A stretch of 64,000 nt of DNA from Methylobacter sp. (GTDB lineage: Bacteria > Pseudomonadota > Gammaproteobacteria > Methylococcales > Methylomonadaceae): positions 62,001 through 126,000 of the forward strand of contig JAQUOU010000006.1 of NCBI GenBank assembly GCA_028716975.1. The letters run 5' to 3'. The translations under genes and the position numbers were made by a program. Numbering within the stretch: position 1 is the first letter of the stretch; every line of letters begins with the position of its first letter. Shown here one piece after another: positions 21,701 through 30,197 of the stretch. The notes beneath the pieces were generated by a model that was given only the letters and a program-made list of their open reading frames with translations, was not told where the DNA came from and searched no databases.

Positions 21701-22259
21701 AGTGGAACGTTCGAAAGGCAAAATGGAAGCGCGCGTAGCCGGTTTGGTAGTAGAAATACGCACTCGTCAAACCAGGCAAGGCAAAAACATGGGTTTTGCT
21801 ATGATTGATGATAAAACGGGACGACTTGAATGCGCCGCTTTTAGCGAAACATACGAAAAATACCGGGATATTTTTTCTCGCGATAATCTGTTGGTTGCCG
21901 AAGGTCCATTGAATTTTGATGACTATTCAGGTACTTTACGTTTAACGGTCGAAAAATTATATAGCATGGAACAAGCTCGTGAAAGCTTTGCCAGATGTAT
22001 TCAATTAACCTGGAATGCTGCCATCCGGGGCGCAAATACAGAAAGTGGTCGGGAAGGGGACTTGTTCGCCAGGAAATTGAATGCGATTCTTAAACCGTTT
22101 AGCGGCGGGGGCTGCCCGGTAAGCATCTACTATACTTCACCCCATGCAAAAACAGCTATGCAGTTAGGCGACAGGTGGCGCGTGCATCCTACCGATGAAT
22201 TGATTTCGCGCTTAAGATCATTCGTAGGCTCTACAGCAGTAGAGGTTAAATATAAATAA
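18750..22259 (+). CDS. dnaE: DNA polymerase III subunit alpha
   Basis: Replicative polymerase catalytic subunit, 1169 aa. An N-terminal PHP domain ([13 protein letters not shown]) is followed by the polymerase core with [16 protein letters not shown] and the catalytic aspartates D402 and D404 in PDFDVDF. Next come [24 protein letters not shown], the [23 protein letters not shown]-type segment, a helix-hairpin-helix region ([13 protein letters not shown]) and an OB-fold near 990-1060. It is a standalone gene with 230 nt upstream that show no other gene. Confidence 0.97.
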   Translation: [1169 protein letters not shown]

Positions 22260-22312
22260 AAAGGTTCAAGAGCCAAAACTTTATCGTCAGTCTTTTAAGT
22301 TCTTGAACCTTT
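22260..22312. terminator. Inverted repeat between convergent dnaE and rne, probable bidirectional terminator
   Basis: AAAGGTTCAAGA at 22260-22271 pairs perfectly with TCTTGAACCTTT at 22301-22312, leaving a 29-nt loop. The stem lies in the 67-nt space between the convergent stops of dnaE and rne. On the minus strand it is followed by a T-rich run (TTTTTATTTA), so it best fits termination of rne. Termination in both directions is inferred. Confidence 0.6.
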
Positions 22313-22326
22313 ATCGATTTTATCAG

Positions 22327-24606
22327 TTAAGATTCGGTGCCCGTATCCTGTTTTATTGCTACGACAGCCTGAGGGAGCGGCTCAACAACCGGTTTGCGGG
22401 GCTCTGAGTTCGGATGATTGGTGCTGACCGGGCCTGGAGCAGTAGCCAAAGATTCAGTACGCTCAGGCTGCTGTGTTCTTTCCGCAAAGTCATTGTCATA
22501 GGAGCGGGTTTGAAGCGGCACGGATTCGCTCAATTCACTTGAAGTTTCGTTTGAATTATTTGCCTGGGCATCTCCTTCAAACTTTTTATAGTTGGGATTG
22601 CGAGGCCGTCTACGATTTGGTCCTCTTCGCGTATTGCTTTTACCATTCGCCTGTTTTGGCTGTGCTTCGGCTAAAACCGCTATTTCAGATTCTCCCGTAG
22701 AAATAGGTTCGCGAGACGTAACCGGTTCAGCTAATTCAATTTTCGGAGCAGGTAATTGAGCCGGATCGATATTACGCCGAACGTTTCTGCCTGGACCTCT
22801 TGGATTACGGTTAGGTCGCGGTTCTTGGCTTCGTCTATTATTCCTGTTTCTATTCGCTTGGCTTTCTGCAGCAGATGTGATTTTTGCCGGGATTTGCGTT
22901 GAAGCTTCTTTTACTAGAGGTTCCGCGGCAGGGCCAATAAGCTTATGCCAGAAGCGTTTAATCAGGCTGGCGGATTCATTTTTATTTTGCATAGGCGCAG
23001 GGGAATCGGGCAGGAACTCCTTAATCGCAGCTCTTTCAGGTCTCGGTTTTACTTGTTGGGCAAATTCCGGAATAGTAATGTCCTGCTCTTTTATTTGCAT
23101 ATAGCTGGGCTTTTCTTCTGCCACATCTTTTTCCTTGATGCGCTCAATGTCATAGGCTGGCGTTTCAAGATGCTTGCTGGGCAAGATGACTATGCCGACT
23201 TTGAGCCTGGATTCAATCAGCTCAATGGCAGTACGCTTTTCATTTAGCAGGAAAGTTGCGCATTCAATGGGCAGATGAGCAATAACTTTTTCTGTGCCTT
23301 TCTTCATGGCTTCTTCTTCAAGAATCCGCAATACCGCGAGTGCGACGGATTCTACACTACGAATAGAGCCCTGGCCTTTACAGCGCGGACAAGGAAGCTG
23401 CGTAGAATCACCGAGGGACGGACGCATTCTTTGTCTGGACATTTCCAGCAGGCCGAAACGCGAGATGCGGCTGGTTTGGATACGCGCCCGGTCAATTTTA
23501 AGCGCGTCGCGCAGATGATTTTCGACGGTACGCTGATTTTTATTGGACATCATATCGATGAAGTCAATAACGAACAAGCCTCCCAAGTCGCGCAGTCTTA
23601 GCTGGCGCGCAATTTCATCGGCGGCTTCCAGGTTGGTATTTAAGGCCGTTTCTTCAATATCGCTGCCTTTTGTGGCCCGTGCAGAGTTAATGTCAATTGA
23701 AGTTAAGGCCTCTGTATGATCAATAACCAATGATCCGCCGGAAGGCAGGGAAACTTCACGGCCGTAAGCAATTTCAATTTGCGATTCAATCTGGTAACGG
23801 CTAAATAAGGGGACGGAGTCCTGATAGAGTTTGGCTTTGGGCAAAAAGTGCGGCATGACTTGTTTTAAGAAGTTCTGCACCAGTTTGAAGGAGGCTTCGT
23901 TATCTATCAGAATCTCATCTATATTGCCGCGCAAATGATCGCGCAAGGCTCTGATGATAACATTGCTTTCCTGAAAAATAAGAAACGGCGCTGTTTGCTC
24001 GCTGGAAGAGCGTTCAATAGCTTCCCATAATTGCATCAGGTAATTTAAATCCCATTGCAGTTCTTCGGCGTTTTTGCCGCATCCCGCTGTTCTAACAATA
24101 AGCCCCATGCTATCAGGAATCTCGAGGGTCGCCATTACTTCACGCAAGTCACTGCGGGTTTCACCTTCGATTCGGCGTGAGATGCCGCCCGCTTTGGGAT
24201 TATTAGGCATGAGCACCAGGTAAGTGCCGGCCAGGCTGATATAAGTTGTTAAAGCAGCGCCTTTATTACCTCGTTCTTCTTTTTCAATTTGAACAACAAT
24301 TTCCTGACCTTCTTTAATCAGATCTTTTATGGCGGGACGGCGGCCGTCGGTTTCGGCACTGTCTTGAGCTTGACGGTAAGCAGAGGAAATTTCTTTAAAA
24401 GGCAAAAAGCCATGTTTTTCAGCGCCATAATTTATAAATGCCGCTTCCAGGCTGGGTTCTACGCGGGTAATTATACCTTTGTAAACATTGGATTTTTTTT
24501 GTTCTTTTGAAGGTACTTCTATGTCAAAATCATACAGTTTTTGTCCATCTACCAAAGCGACTCGCAGTTCTTCTGCCTGCGTAGCATTGATAAGCATTCT
24601 TTTCAT
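22327..24606 (-). CDS. rne: Ribonuclease E
   Basis: Endoribonuclease of mRNA decay and rRNA/tRNA processing. It starts [21 protein letters not shown], with an S1 RNA-binding domain at about 36-125, then the DNase I-like catalytic part with FVIDFIDMM, and the zinc-link cysteines C406 and C409 in CPRCKGQG, the positions expected for RNase E tetramerisation. The remaining about 350 residues form a low-complexity, R/N/P-rich tail ([20 protein letters not shown]) that would bind RNA and degradosome partners. At 759 aa it is shorter than the 1061-aa E. coli protein, all in the tail. Confidence 0.95.
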   Translation of the reverse strand: MKRMLINATQAEELRVALVDGQKLYDFDIEVPSKEQKKSNVYKGIITRVEPSLEAAFINYGAEKHGFLPFKEISSAYRQAQDSAETDGRRPAIKDLIKEGQEIVVQIEKEERGNKGAALTTYISLAGTYLVLMPNNPKAGGISRRIEGETRSDLREVMATLEIPDSMGLIVRTAGCGKNAEELQWDLNYLMQLWEAIERSSSEQTAPFLIFQESNVIIRALRDHLRGNIDEILIDNEASFKLVQNFLKQVMPHFLPKAKLYQDSVPLFSRYQIESQIEIAYGREVSLPSGGSLVIDHTEALTSIDINSARATKGSDIEETALNTNLEAADEIARQLRLRDLGGLFVIDFIDMMSNKNQRTVENHLRDALKIDRARIQTSRISRFGLLEMSRQRMRPSLGDSTQLPCPRCKGQGSIRSVESVALAVLRILEEEAMKKGTEKVIAHLPIECATFLLNEKRTAIELIESRLKVGIVILPSKHLETPAYDIERIKEKDVAEEKPSYMQIKEQDITIPEFAQQVKPRPERAAIKEFLPDSPAPMQNKNESASLIKRFWHKLIGPAAEPLVKEASTQIPAKITSAAESQANRNRNNRRSQEPRPNRNPRGPGRNVRRNIDPAQLPAPKIELAEPVTSREPISTGESEIAVLAEAQPKQANGKSNTRRGPNRRRPRNPNYKKFEGDAQANNSNETSSELSESVPLQTRSYDNDFAERTQQPERTESLATAPGPVSTNHPNSEPRKPVVEPLPQAVVAIKQDTGTES

Positions 24607-25111
24607 TCAATTATCCTTGTAGTGTCCTGCTCCAACTATTAGATTTTACTGGTCAGACTGGTTTTGGTCATAATGCTAAATTAGGTTTGTAAAATACAAC
24701 GCTGAGCGATAATTTTAGCCAATAACTACTTGTAGCTTAGTTCTTACGGTTTATGTTCCGCCATCCGGATGTTGCTGGTCTTCATCGATTGAAGAGAGTG
24801 GTGTGCAGTACATACAGATAAATAAGCAAATAAATCTTTTTCAGTCTTGGTTGTAAATTCTGTCTTAAACAGGAGTTATAAATCGTTCGTCATGGGTCGA
24901 ACGATAAACCCGAAAATCTTACAATGAAGAGTCAGCGGTATTAAAAAACGCTGTTTTTAGTCTTCATCAAGTAGCTCCAGGCCAGTATTATTTCTGAAGC
25001 TCTGGAGAGAAAGTATGTTTTTTATATTAAAACTTGCTTAATATAGCAATGTTATTGACTTACATCAATTTAAAGAATCAATCATAACAATATGCTGGTA
25101 TTATTTGCACT
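24607..25111 (-). promoter_or_regulatory. Long structured leader region of rne in the rne/rluC divergent gap
   Basis: This 505-bp gap has no credible gene. It holds several hairpins on the rne side: ATCGTTCG 24882-24889 with CGAACGAT 24898-24905 (8-nt loop), and a longer stem built from ATGAAGA 24924-24930 with TCTTCAT 24961-24967 plus CAGCG 24933-24937 with CGCTG 24949-24953. In enterobacteria the rne mRNA has a long 5' UTR hairpin through which RNase E represses its own synthesis. A similar autoregulatory leader is plausible here, but I cannot match it to the known rne5 fold by eye. Confidence 0.4.
25055..25096 (+). promoter_or_regulatory. Candidate FNR/ANR-type box and -10 element upstream of rluC
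   Basis: TTGAC-TTAC-ATCAA at 25055-25068 matches the FNR consensus TTGAT-N4-ATCAA at 9 of 10 positions. TATGCT at 25091-25096 sits where the -10 hexamer of a class II (-41.5) FNR promoter would be. A start near 25103 would leave a very short leader before the rluC ATG at 25112. This is a pattern match only. Confidence 0.35.
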
Positions 25112-26071
25112 ATGAGTATAGAAGAACACAGCGTAATACCCAAAGTTCAATTTGTCGAAATTACCGAGGACAATAGCGACCAAAGATTGGATAATTTTTT
25201 AATTAGCCGGTTGAAGGGCGTGCCTAAAAGCCGTATTTACCGGATAGTTCGTAAAGGTGAAGTGAGAGTCAACAAAGGTCGCGTTGATGTTAAATACCGG
25301 TTAATTGCCGGTGATATAGTCAGAATTCCCCCAGTAAGGGTAGCGGAAAGAACGGAGGAGTCATTTGTTGCCCAGGGATTGAAAGACTCATTTCAACAAG
25401 ATATCTTATTTGAGGATGAGTCTTTTTTAATATTAAATAAACCAGCTGGTTTCCCAGTCCATGGCGGCAGCGGCATCAGTTCCGGTATTATTGAGGGATT
25501 CAGGCTGGTCAGGCCGGATATTCGATTTTTGGAACTGGTGCATCGGCTCGACAGGGATACCTCCGGTTGCTTGTTAATAGCAAAAAAACGCAGTGCCTTG
25601 CGTAAATTGCATGAGCTTTTTCGCGATGACCAGGTTAATAAAACTTACGTGGCCTTATTAGCCGGACAATGGGCCAGAAAAAAACTGGTAGTGAGCGCTC
25701 CCTTGCAAAAAAATGTGAGCAAAGGCGGCGAGCGTATGGTCGTGGTTAGTCAATCGGGAAAAGAGGCTGAAACGGTGTTCCGCCGGTTAAAATTATTTCG
25801 TGACGCGACACTGGTTGAGGCTTCGCCGAAAACCGGGCGTACCCATCAAATACGGGTGCATGCCGCGACCTTAGGTCATCCTATCGTCGGGGATGAACGC
25901 TATGGATTGGATGATGTCAATCGGATTTTTAAATCCAGAGGTTACAAACGGTTGTTTCTCCACGCAGAAAAGTTAAAATTTCAGCATCCGGTTACCGGCG
26001 AGTTATTGACTATTACAGCCGCTTTGCCGCAGCATCTGGACGATTTATTACGCCGTGAAGAACAGATTTGA
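25112..26071 (+). CDS. rluC: 23S rRNA pseudouridine synthase RluC
   Basis: Pseudouridine synthase that in E. coli modifies 23S positions 955, 2504 and 2580. An N-terminal S4 domain (QRLDNFLISRLKGVPKSRIY, KGEVRVNKGR) precedes the catalytic domain with the active aspartate in HRLDRDTSGCLL and the later KTGRTHQIRVH motif. The product is 319 aa. It is divergent from rne, as in many gammaproteobacteria. No clear Shine-Dalgarno precedes the ATG. It overlaps the next gene by 17 nt. Confidence 0.95.
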   Translation: MSIEEHSVIPKVQFVEITEDNSDQRLDNFLISRLKGVPKSRIYRIVRKGEVRVNKGRVDVKYRLIAGDIVRIPPVRVAERTEESFVAQGLKDSFQQDILFEDESFLILNKPAGFPVHGGSGISSGIIEGFRLVRPDIRFLELVHRLDRDTSGCLLIAKKRSALRKLHELFRDDQVNKTYVALLAGQWARKKLVVSAPLQKNVSKGGERMVVVSQSGKEAETVFRRLKLFRDATLVEASPKTGRTHQIRVHAATLGHPIVGDERYGLDDVNRIFKSRGYKRLFLHAEKLKFQHPVTGELLTITAALPQHLDDLLRREEQI

Positions 26072-26660
26072 CTTAATAATATTTGATTGGGACGGCACTT
26101 TAATCAATTCAATAGACTGGATTGTAAGCTGTTTGCAAAAATCGGCCGAACACTGTAATTGCATCATTCCCGAACCACAGGCTGCCAGGGATGTGATTGG
26201 TTTAAGCATCAAAAAAGCAATCCAGACATTATTTCCGGGAACTGATAATGAATTGCATAATCAATTGGTGGCGTATTACAGCCGGGAATTTTTATCGAGA
26301 CAAATTCACAGGGATGATTTGTTTTCAGGTGTTTATGACATGCTGGTGAAACTGAAGCAGGCAGGATATCAGCTGGCCGTTGCTACGGGGAAAAACAGGG
26401 CAGGCCTTCAAAAAGCCTTGCAGGCTACCGGAACAGAAGAGCTGTTTTGTATTACCCGTTGTGCTGATGAAACCGCGTCCAAACCAAATCCGAAAATGAT
26501 ACGGGATATTATGCAGCATACGAATACTGCAAATGAACGAACTTTAATGGTGGGTGATTCCATACATGACTTGCAAATGGCATTAAATGCGCAAATTTCA
26601 GCTATTGCAGTGTCGTGTGGAGCTCACCCTGAACATTTATTGCAACAATATAGCCCGTGA
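26055..26660 (+). CDS. HAD-superfamily phosphatase (Gph-like)
   Basis: A 201-aa haloacid dehalogenase-type hydrolase. Motif I is FDWDGTL with the nucleophilic aspartate, motif II is VATGKNRAGL, motif III is the lysine in SKPNPKMI, and motif IV is MVGDSIHDLQMA. The cap is small, similar to phosphoglycolate phosphatases. The substrate cannot be read from the sequence. The gene overlaps rluC and precedes the SppA-type peptidase, an arrangement also known from Pseudomonas. Confidence 0.85.
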   Translation: MKNRFDLIIFDWDGTLINSIDWIVSCLQKSAEHCNCIIPEPQAARDVIGLSIKKAIQTLFPGTDNELHNQLVAYYSREFLSRQIHRDDLFSGVYDMLVKLKQAGYQLAVATGKNRAGLQKALQATGTEELFCITRCADETASKPNPKMIRDIMQHTNTANERTLMVGDSIHDLQMALNAQISAIAVSCGAHPEHLLQQYSP

Positions 26661-26713
26661 TGTGCTTGCAACAGCCGACGGAATTACTGAATATTATTTA
26701 AGGTTAGGAATTA

Positions 26714-27691
26714 ATGGAAAATCACCAGGATAATCAGGCTAAAACGGGTTTATCCCATGAGTCCGGTTGGGAGCGCTCAGTCATTGAAAAATTGGTTTTA
26801 GCGTCAATAACCGAACAGACCAGGGCAAGGCGTTGGGGCATTTTTTTTAAATCCCTGATTTTTTTGTACCTGATTTTAATGTTTGTCGCGGCAATGTACC
26901 CGAAGATCAAGCAGGAGCTTGGCGTTGAGAGCAAAGACCATACGGCGGTAATTAATGTGCTGGGCATTATTGCAGAGGATAAGGAAGCCAATGCAGAGAA
27001 TATTATTGAAAGTTTGCGAACTGCGGTAAAAGATAAACATACTAAAGGCATTATTTTGCACGCAAACTCGCCCGGCGGCAGCCCGGTGCAATCCTCTTAT
27101 GTGTATGAGGAAATCAGAAAAACAAAAAAAGAGCATCCGGATTTGCCGATATACTCGGTCGTCAGTGATATGTGCGCTTCCGGTTGCTATTATATTGCCT
27201 CGGCAAGCGATAAGATTTTTGTAAATCACTCCAGTCTTATTGGTTCGATAGGTGTGATTATGGATGGATTTGGTTTTGTCGAAAGTATGCAAAAACTGGG
27301 TATAGAACGCCGTCTTATAACTGCCGGAGCCCATAAGGCCTTGCTTGATCCTTTTTCTCCGCCCAGGGAAGATGAAACCCTTTATATGCAAGGTTTATTA
27401 AATCAGGTTCATCAACAGTTTATAGGCGCTGTTAAAGCAGGGCGCGGCGACAGGCTTAAAGAAACGCCTGATCTTTTTTCCGGTTTGGTCTGGACCGGCG
27501 AGGAAGGGGTAAAGCTGGGTGTGGCTGATGGCTTTGGCAATGACGATTACGTGGCCAAGGAAATTATCGGCGCAGAAAGCCTGGTTGACTTTACCCGGCA
27601 GGAACAGTTGCTTGATAAACTAGCCGGCAAATTGGGTTCTGCGTTTGGCCAATCTATCGGCAGTATGATTCAAGGGTTTTCGTTGCGATAA
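26714..27691 (+). CDS. sppA: S49-family signal peptide peptidase (SppA/SohB type)
   Basis: Membrane-anchored serine protease (325 aa) that degrades cleaved signal peptides. A single membrane segment lies near residues 44-61 (FKSLIFLYLILMFVAAMY). The catalytic domain shows GIILHANSPGGS, the nucleophile Ser156 in MCASGCYYIAS, and the general-base lysine K208 in TAGAHKALLDPF. The short length is that of the single-domain 36K type rather than the 67-kDa E. coli SppA. Confidence 0.9.
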   Translation: MENHQDNQAKTGLSHESGWERSVIEKLVLASITEQTRARRWGIFFKSLIFLYLILMFVAAMYPKIKQELGVESKDHTAVINVLGIIAEDKEANAENIIESLRTAVKDKHTKGIILHANSPGGSPVQSSYVYEEIRKTKKEHPDLPIYSVVSDMCASGCYYIASASDKIFVNHSSLIGSIGVIMDGFGFVESMQKLGIERRLITAGAHKALLDPFSPPREDETLYMQGLLNQVHQQFIGAVKAGRGDRLKETPDLFSGLVWTGEEGVKLGVADGFGNDDYVAKEIIGAESLVDFTRQEQLLDKLAGKLGSAFGQSIGSMIQGFSLR

Positions 27692-27814
27692 CGGGTTCAG
27701 TTTGGATTCAGGATGTTTGGTTAAAATCTCTTTATTCTATATATTTTCTTCCTTAATAAAGTGCAGGGATGGACTTTAAAAATTTAAAATAATAACTCAA
27801 GCTCCTGATTGCCT

Positions 27815-28072
27815 ATGAAAAACTTGATTAAAGTAGTTGCGCTGGTCTTTTGGTTTTCCACTATCTGTTTTGCAGAAAGTAATATTCTATTGGTGCGTGT
27901 AAGTTTGGATCAGGCAACACAGCAAATAATCAGGGATAATAATAAACGAGTGCTGGGCGCTCATACCGAGATAATTGACGGCAAAGAAGTCCATGTCATT
28001 AAAGTTTTAACTTCTGACGGGCGCATTCAGCATTATAAAATTGACGCTGAGACCGGCGCAATAATTAGTTAA
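27815..28072 (+). CDS. PepSY-domain periplasmic protein
   Basis: Small exported protein (85 aa). The N-terminus MKNLIKVVALVFWFSTICFA is a signal peptide, and the mature part fits one PepSY repeat (VSLDQATQQIIRDNNKRVLG, ending YKIDAETGAIIS). I use ATG 27815 rather than a TTG two codons upstream. It sits 27 nt before an OmpR-type response regulator, and such PepSY proteins are often encoded beside two-component systems. Its ligand is unknown. Confidence 0.8.
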   Translation: MKNLIKVVALVFWFSTICFAESNILLVRVSLDQATQQIIRDNNKRVLGAHTEIIDGKEVHVIKVLTSDGRIQHYKIDAETGAIIS

Positions 28073-28099
28073 GCTGAGAAATAGCGGGATAGATAAAGC

Positions 28100-28777
28100 A
28101 TGCGTATTCTGGTTGTTGAAGATGAAGTAACACTTTGTGAGCAAATTCAGCATTACCTGGCTGATAAAGGCTTTGCAGTTGATACGGCGCATACGGGTAG
28201 TGACGGTTATTACATGGGCAAGGAATATCCGGTTGACGCCGCTGTTATTGATATTGGTCTTCCCGATTTTTCCGGTATCGAATTAATCAAGCGCTTACGC
28301 AAAGACCGCATTACGATACCTATCTTAATTTTAACAGCGAGAAGCCGTTGGCAAGAGAAAGTAGAAGGGCTGGAAGCCGGGGCTGATGATTACCTGGTCA
28401 AGCCATTCCATTACGAAGAACTGCTGGCGCGGATTAATGCTTTGCTAAGACGATCGGTGGGCCAGGCTCATCCTGTATTAACCCATGACAATATTGAGCT
28501 GGATACGGTCGCGCAGGAAGTTTCGGTTTCGGGCGTTAAACTGGAATTGACTGCATACGAATACAAGGTACTGGAATACTTAATGTTTCGTAAGGGTGAG
28601 CTCATTTCAAAATCCGTTTTGACGGCGCATATTTATGATGAAGACTTTGACCGCGACAGCAATGTTATTGAAGTTTTTATCGGCCGGCTGAGAAAAAAAC
28701 TCGATCCTGACGGCACGCGCAAGCCGATTGAAACCTTACGTGGCCGAGGTTATAGAATTCCTGTCGATCTTCCTTGA
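28100..28777 (+). CDS. OmpR/PhoP-family response regulator
   Basis: A 225-aa two-domain regulator. The receiver domain has acidic residues E7/D8, the phospho-acceptor D51 in VIDIGLPDFSG, and the conserved K101 in LVKPF. The C-terminal winged helix runs from about 130 to 223 (ELTAYEYKVLEYLMF, VIEVFIGRLRKKLD, TLRGRGYRI). It is followed after 49 nt by its probable sensor kinase. The closest functional label is PhoP/QseB-like, but the signal is not known. Confidence 0.9.
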   Translation: MRILVVEDEVTLCEQIQHYLADKGFAVDTAHTGSDGYYMGKEYPVDAAVIDIGLPDFSGIELIKRLRKDRITIPILILTARSRWQEKVEGLEAGADDYLVKPFHYEELLARINALLRRSVGQAHPVLTHDNIELDTVAQEVSVSGVKLELTAYEYKVLEYLMFRKGELISKSVLTAHIYDEDFDRDSNVIEVFIGRLRKKLDPDGTRKPIETLRGRGYRIPVDLP

Positions 28778-28826
28778 TCCCCATCTATCATCCTTTTATT
28801 GATGGGCGGTCAATCGGTTATTTTGA

Positions 28827-30167
28827 ATGCGCACTGATTCATTAAGCTTTCGCTTGCTGGCTTCGGAGGGCTTAGTACTTGCCGCATTCTTCGCGCTTGT
28901 GTCTATGGTTCTGGAGCAGGGCTTTCGTGAAAGCGCCGAACAGGCTTTAAAAGAAAGGCTGCAGGTACAGGTTTATTCTCTTTTATCGGCTGCTGAATTG
29001 ACCAATTCAGGCGAATTGAAAATGCCCTCCGCCTTCCACGAACCCCGGTTTGCAAATCCGGGTTCAGGTCTATATGCCTTTATTCAGCAAGCAAAAAAGC
29101 TGGTGTGGCGCTCACCCTCTGCAATAGGTCTGGATGTCATTTCCACCCCTGAATTAAGCGCCGGGAACTCTGAGTTTTTGCTGGAAAAACATAACCGCTA
29201 TGCGCTCCATTATGCTGTAATTTGGCAAAATGTAGCGGGTGTAGAGCGTGAGTATATCTTTACTGTGGCTGAGGATGCCGAATTTGTAAGCAATCAGGTT
29301 GAGAGCTTTGAGGAAACGTTAAGATTCTGGCTACTGGTGATAGGAATTGTATTGATTTTTATTCAATTTTCTCTATTGCGCTGGAGTTTAAAGCCTCTTC
29401 GGATTATTGTAAAAGACCTTGAGGCGATAGAAAAAGGAAAAAAAACCCGCCTGGATGGTCACTATGCAACTGAACTGCAAGGTCTTGCCGGTAATCTTAA
29501 CGCTTTAATCAGCAGCGAGCGGGCGCACCTGGAACGCTATCGCAATACTTTGGCTGATTTGGCTCACAGTTTAAAAACACCTCTGGCGATATTACGCGGC
29601 TGTATTGAGGCTTTCAGCAGTAATAAGGAGACTGCGGAAGAACAGATTTCCAGGATGAATGAAATTGTTGAATACCAATTGCAGCGGGCTGCCGCGAAAG
29701 GCGAACATAAAACAAGCCGGACAGTAGATACATCAATTCTTATTAATAAAATAATTACTTCCCTTAATAAGGTTTATATCAATAAAAAGATAGTTTTCGA
29801 TGTTAATGTGCCTGAGCAAAGCCTGATTTATTGTGAAGAGGGCGATCTTTATGAGATAGCCGGCAATTTGATGGATAATGCCTGCAAATGGTGCCATGAT
29901 AAAGTAAAAATAAGTGTTTCGCTGAATGAACGAAAAGGCAGGCGCCAATTTACTTTACTGTTGCAGATTGAAGATGACGGGCCCGGAATTCCCATGGAAA
30001 AACTTGCCGGAATTCTAAAAAGAGGTGTTCGTGCTGATGAAAATATTCATGGACATGGTATTGGCATGGCAGTTGTTTATGAATTAATAGGGCTGCTGGG
30101 CGGTAAATTGGAAGGAGGAAAGAGTAAAGATCTGGGCGGAATGTGCTGGAGTGTCTATTTGCCGTGA
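28827..30167 (+). CDS. Sensor histidine kinase, partner of the preceding regulator
   Basis: Inner-membrane kinase, 446 aa. Two membrane segments, near residues 10-28 and 168-186 (FWLLVIGIVLIFIQFSLL), flank a periplasmic sensing region. A HAMP linker follows, then the H-box with H247 in LADLAHSLKTPLAIL, the N-box NLMDNACKWC, and the G-box regions DDGPGIP and GHGIGMAVV. The layout resembles PhoQ-type kinases. Its stimulus cannot be deduced. Confidence 0.9.
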   Translation: MRTDSLSFRLLASEGLVLAAFFALVSMVLEQGFRESAEQALKERLQVQVYSLLSAAELTNSGELKMPSAFHEPRFANPGSGLYAFIQQAKKLVWRSPSAIGLDVISTPELSAGNSEFLLEKHNRYALHYAVIWQNVAGVEREYIFTVAEDAEFVSNQVESFEETLRFWLLVIGIVLIFIQFSLLRWSLKPLRIIVKDLEAIEKGKKTRLDGHYATELQGLAGNLNALISSERAHLERYRNTLADLAHSLKTPLAILRGCIEAFSSNKETAEEQISRMNEIVEYQLQRAAAKGEHKTSRTVDTSILINKIITSLNKVYINKKIVFDVNVPEQSLIYCEEGDLYEIAGNLMDNACKWCHDKVKISVSLNERKGRRQFTLLLQIEDDGPGIPMEKLAGILKRGVRADENIHGHGIGMAVVYELIGLLGGKLEGGKSKDLGGMCWSVYLP

Positions 30168-30197
30168 TGCTTTGATTGGTTTAGTGTTTCCGGTTTT

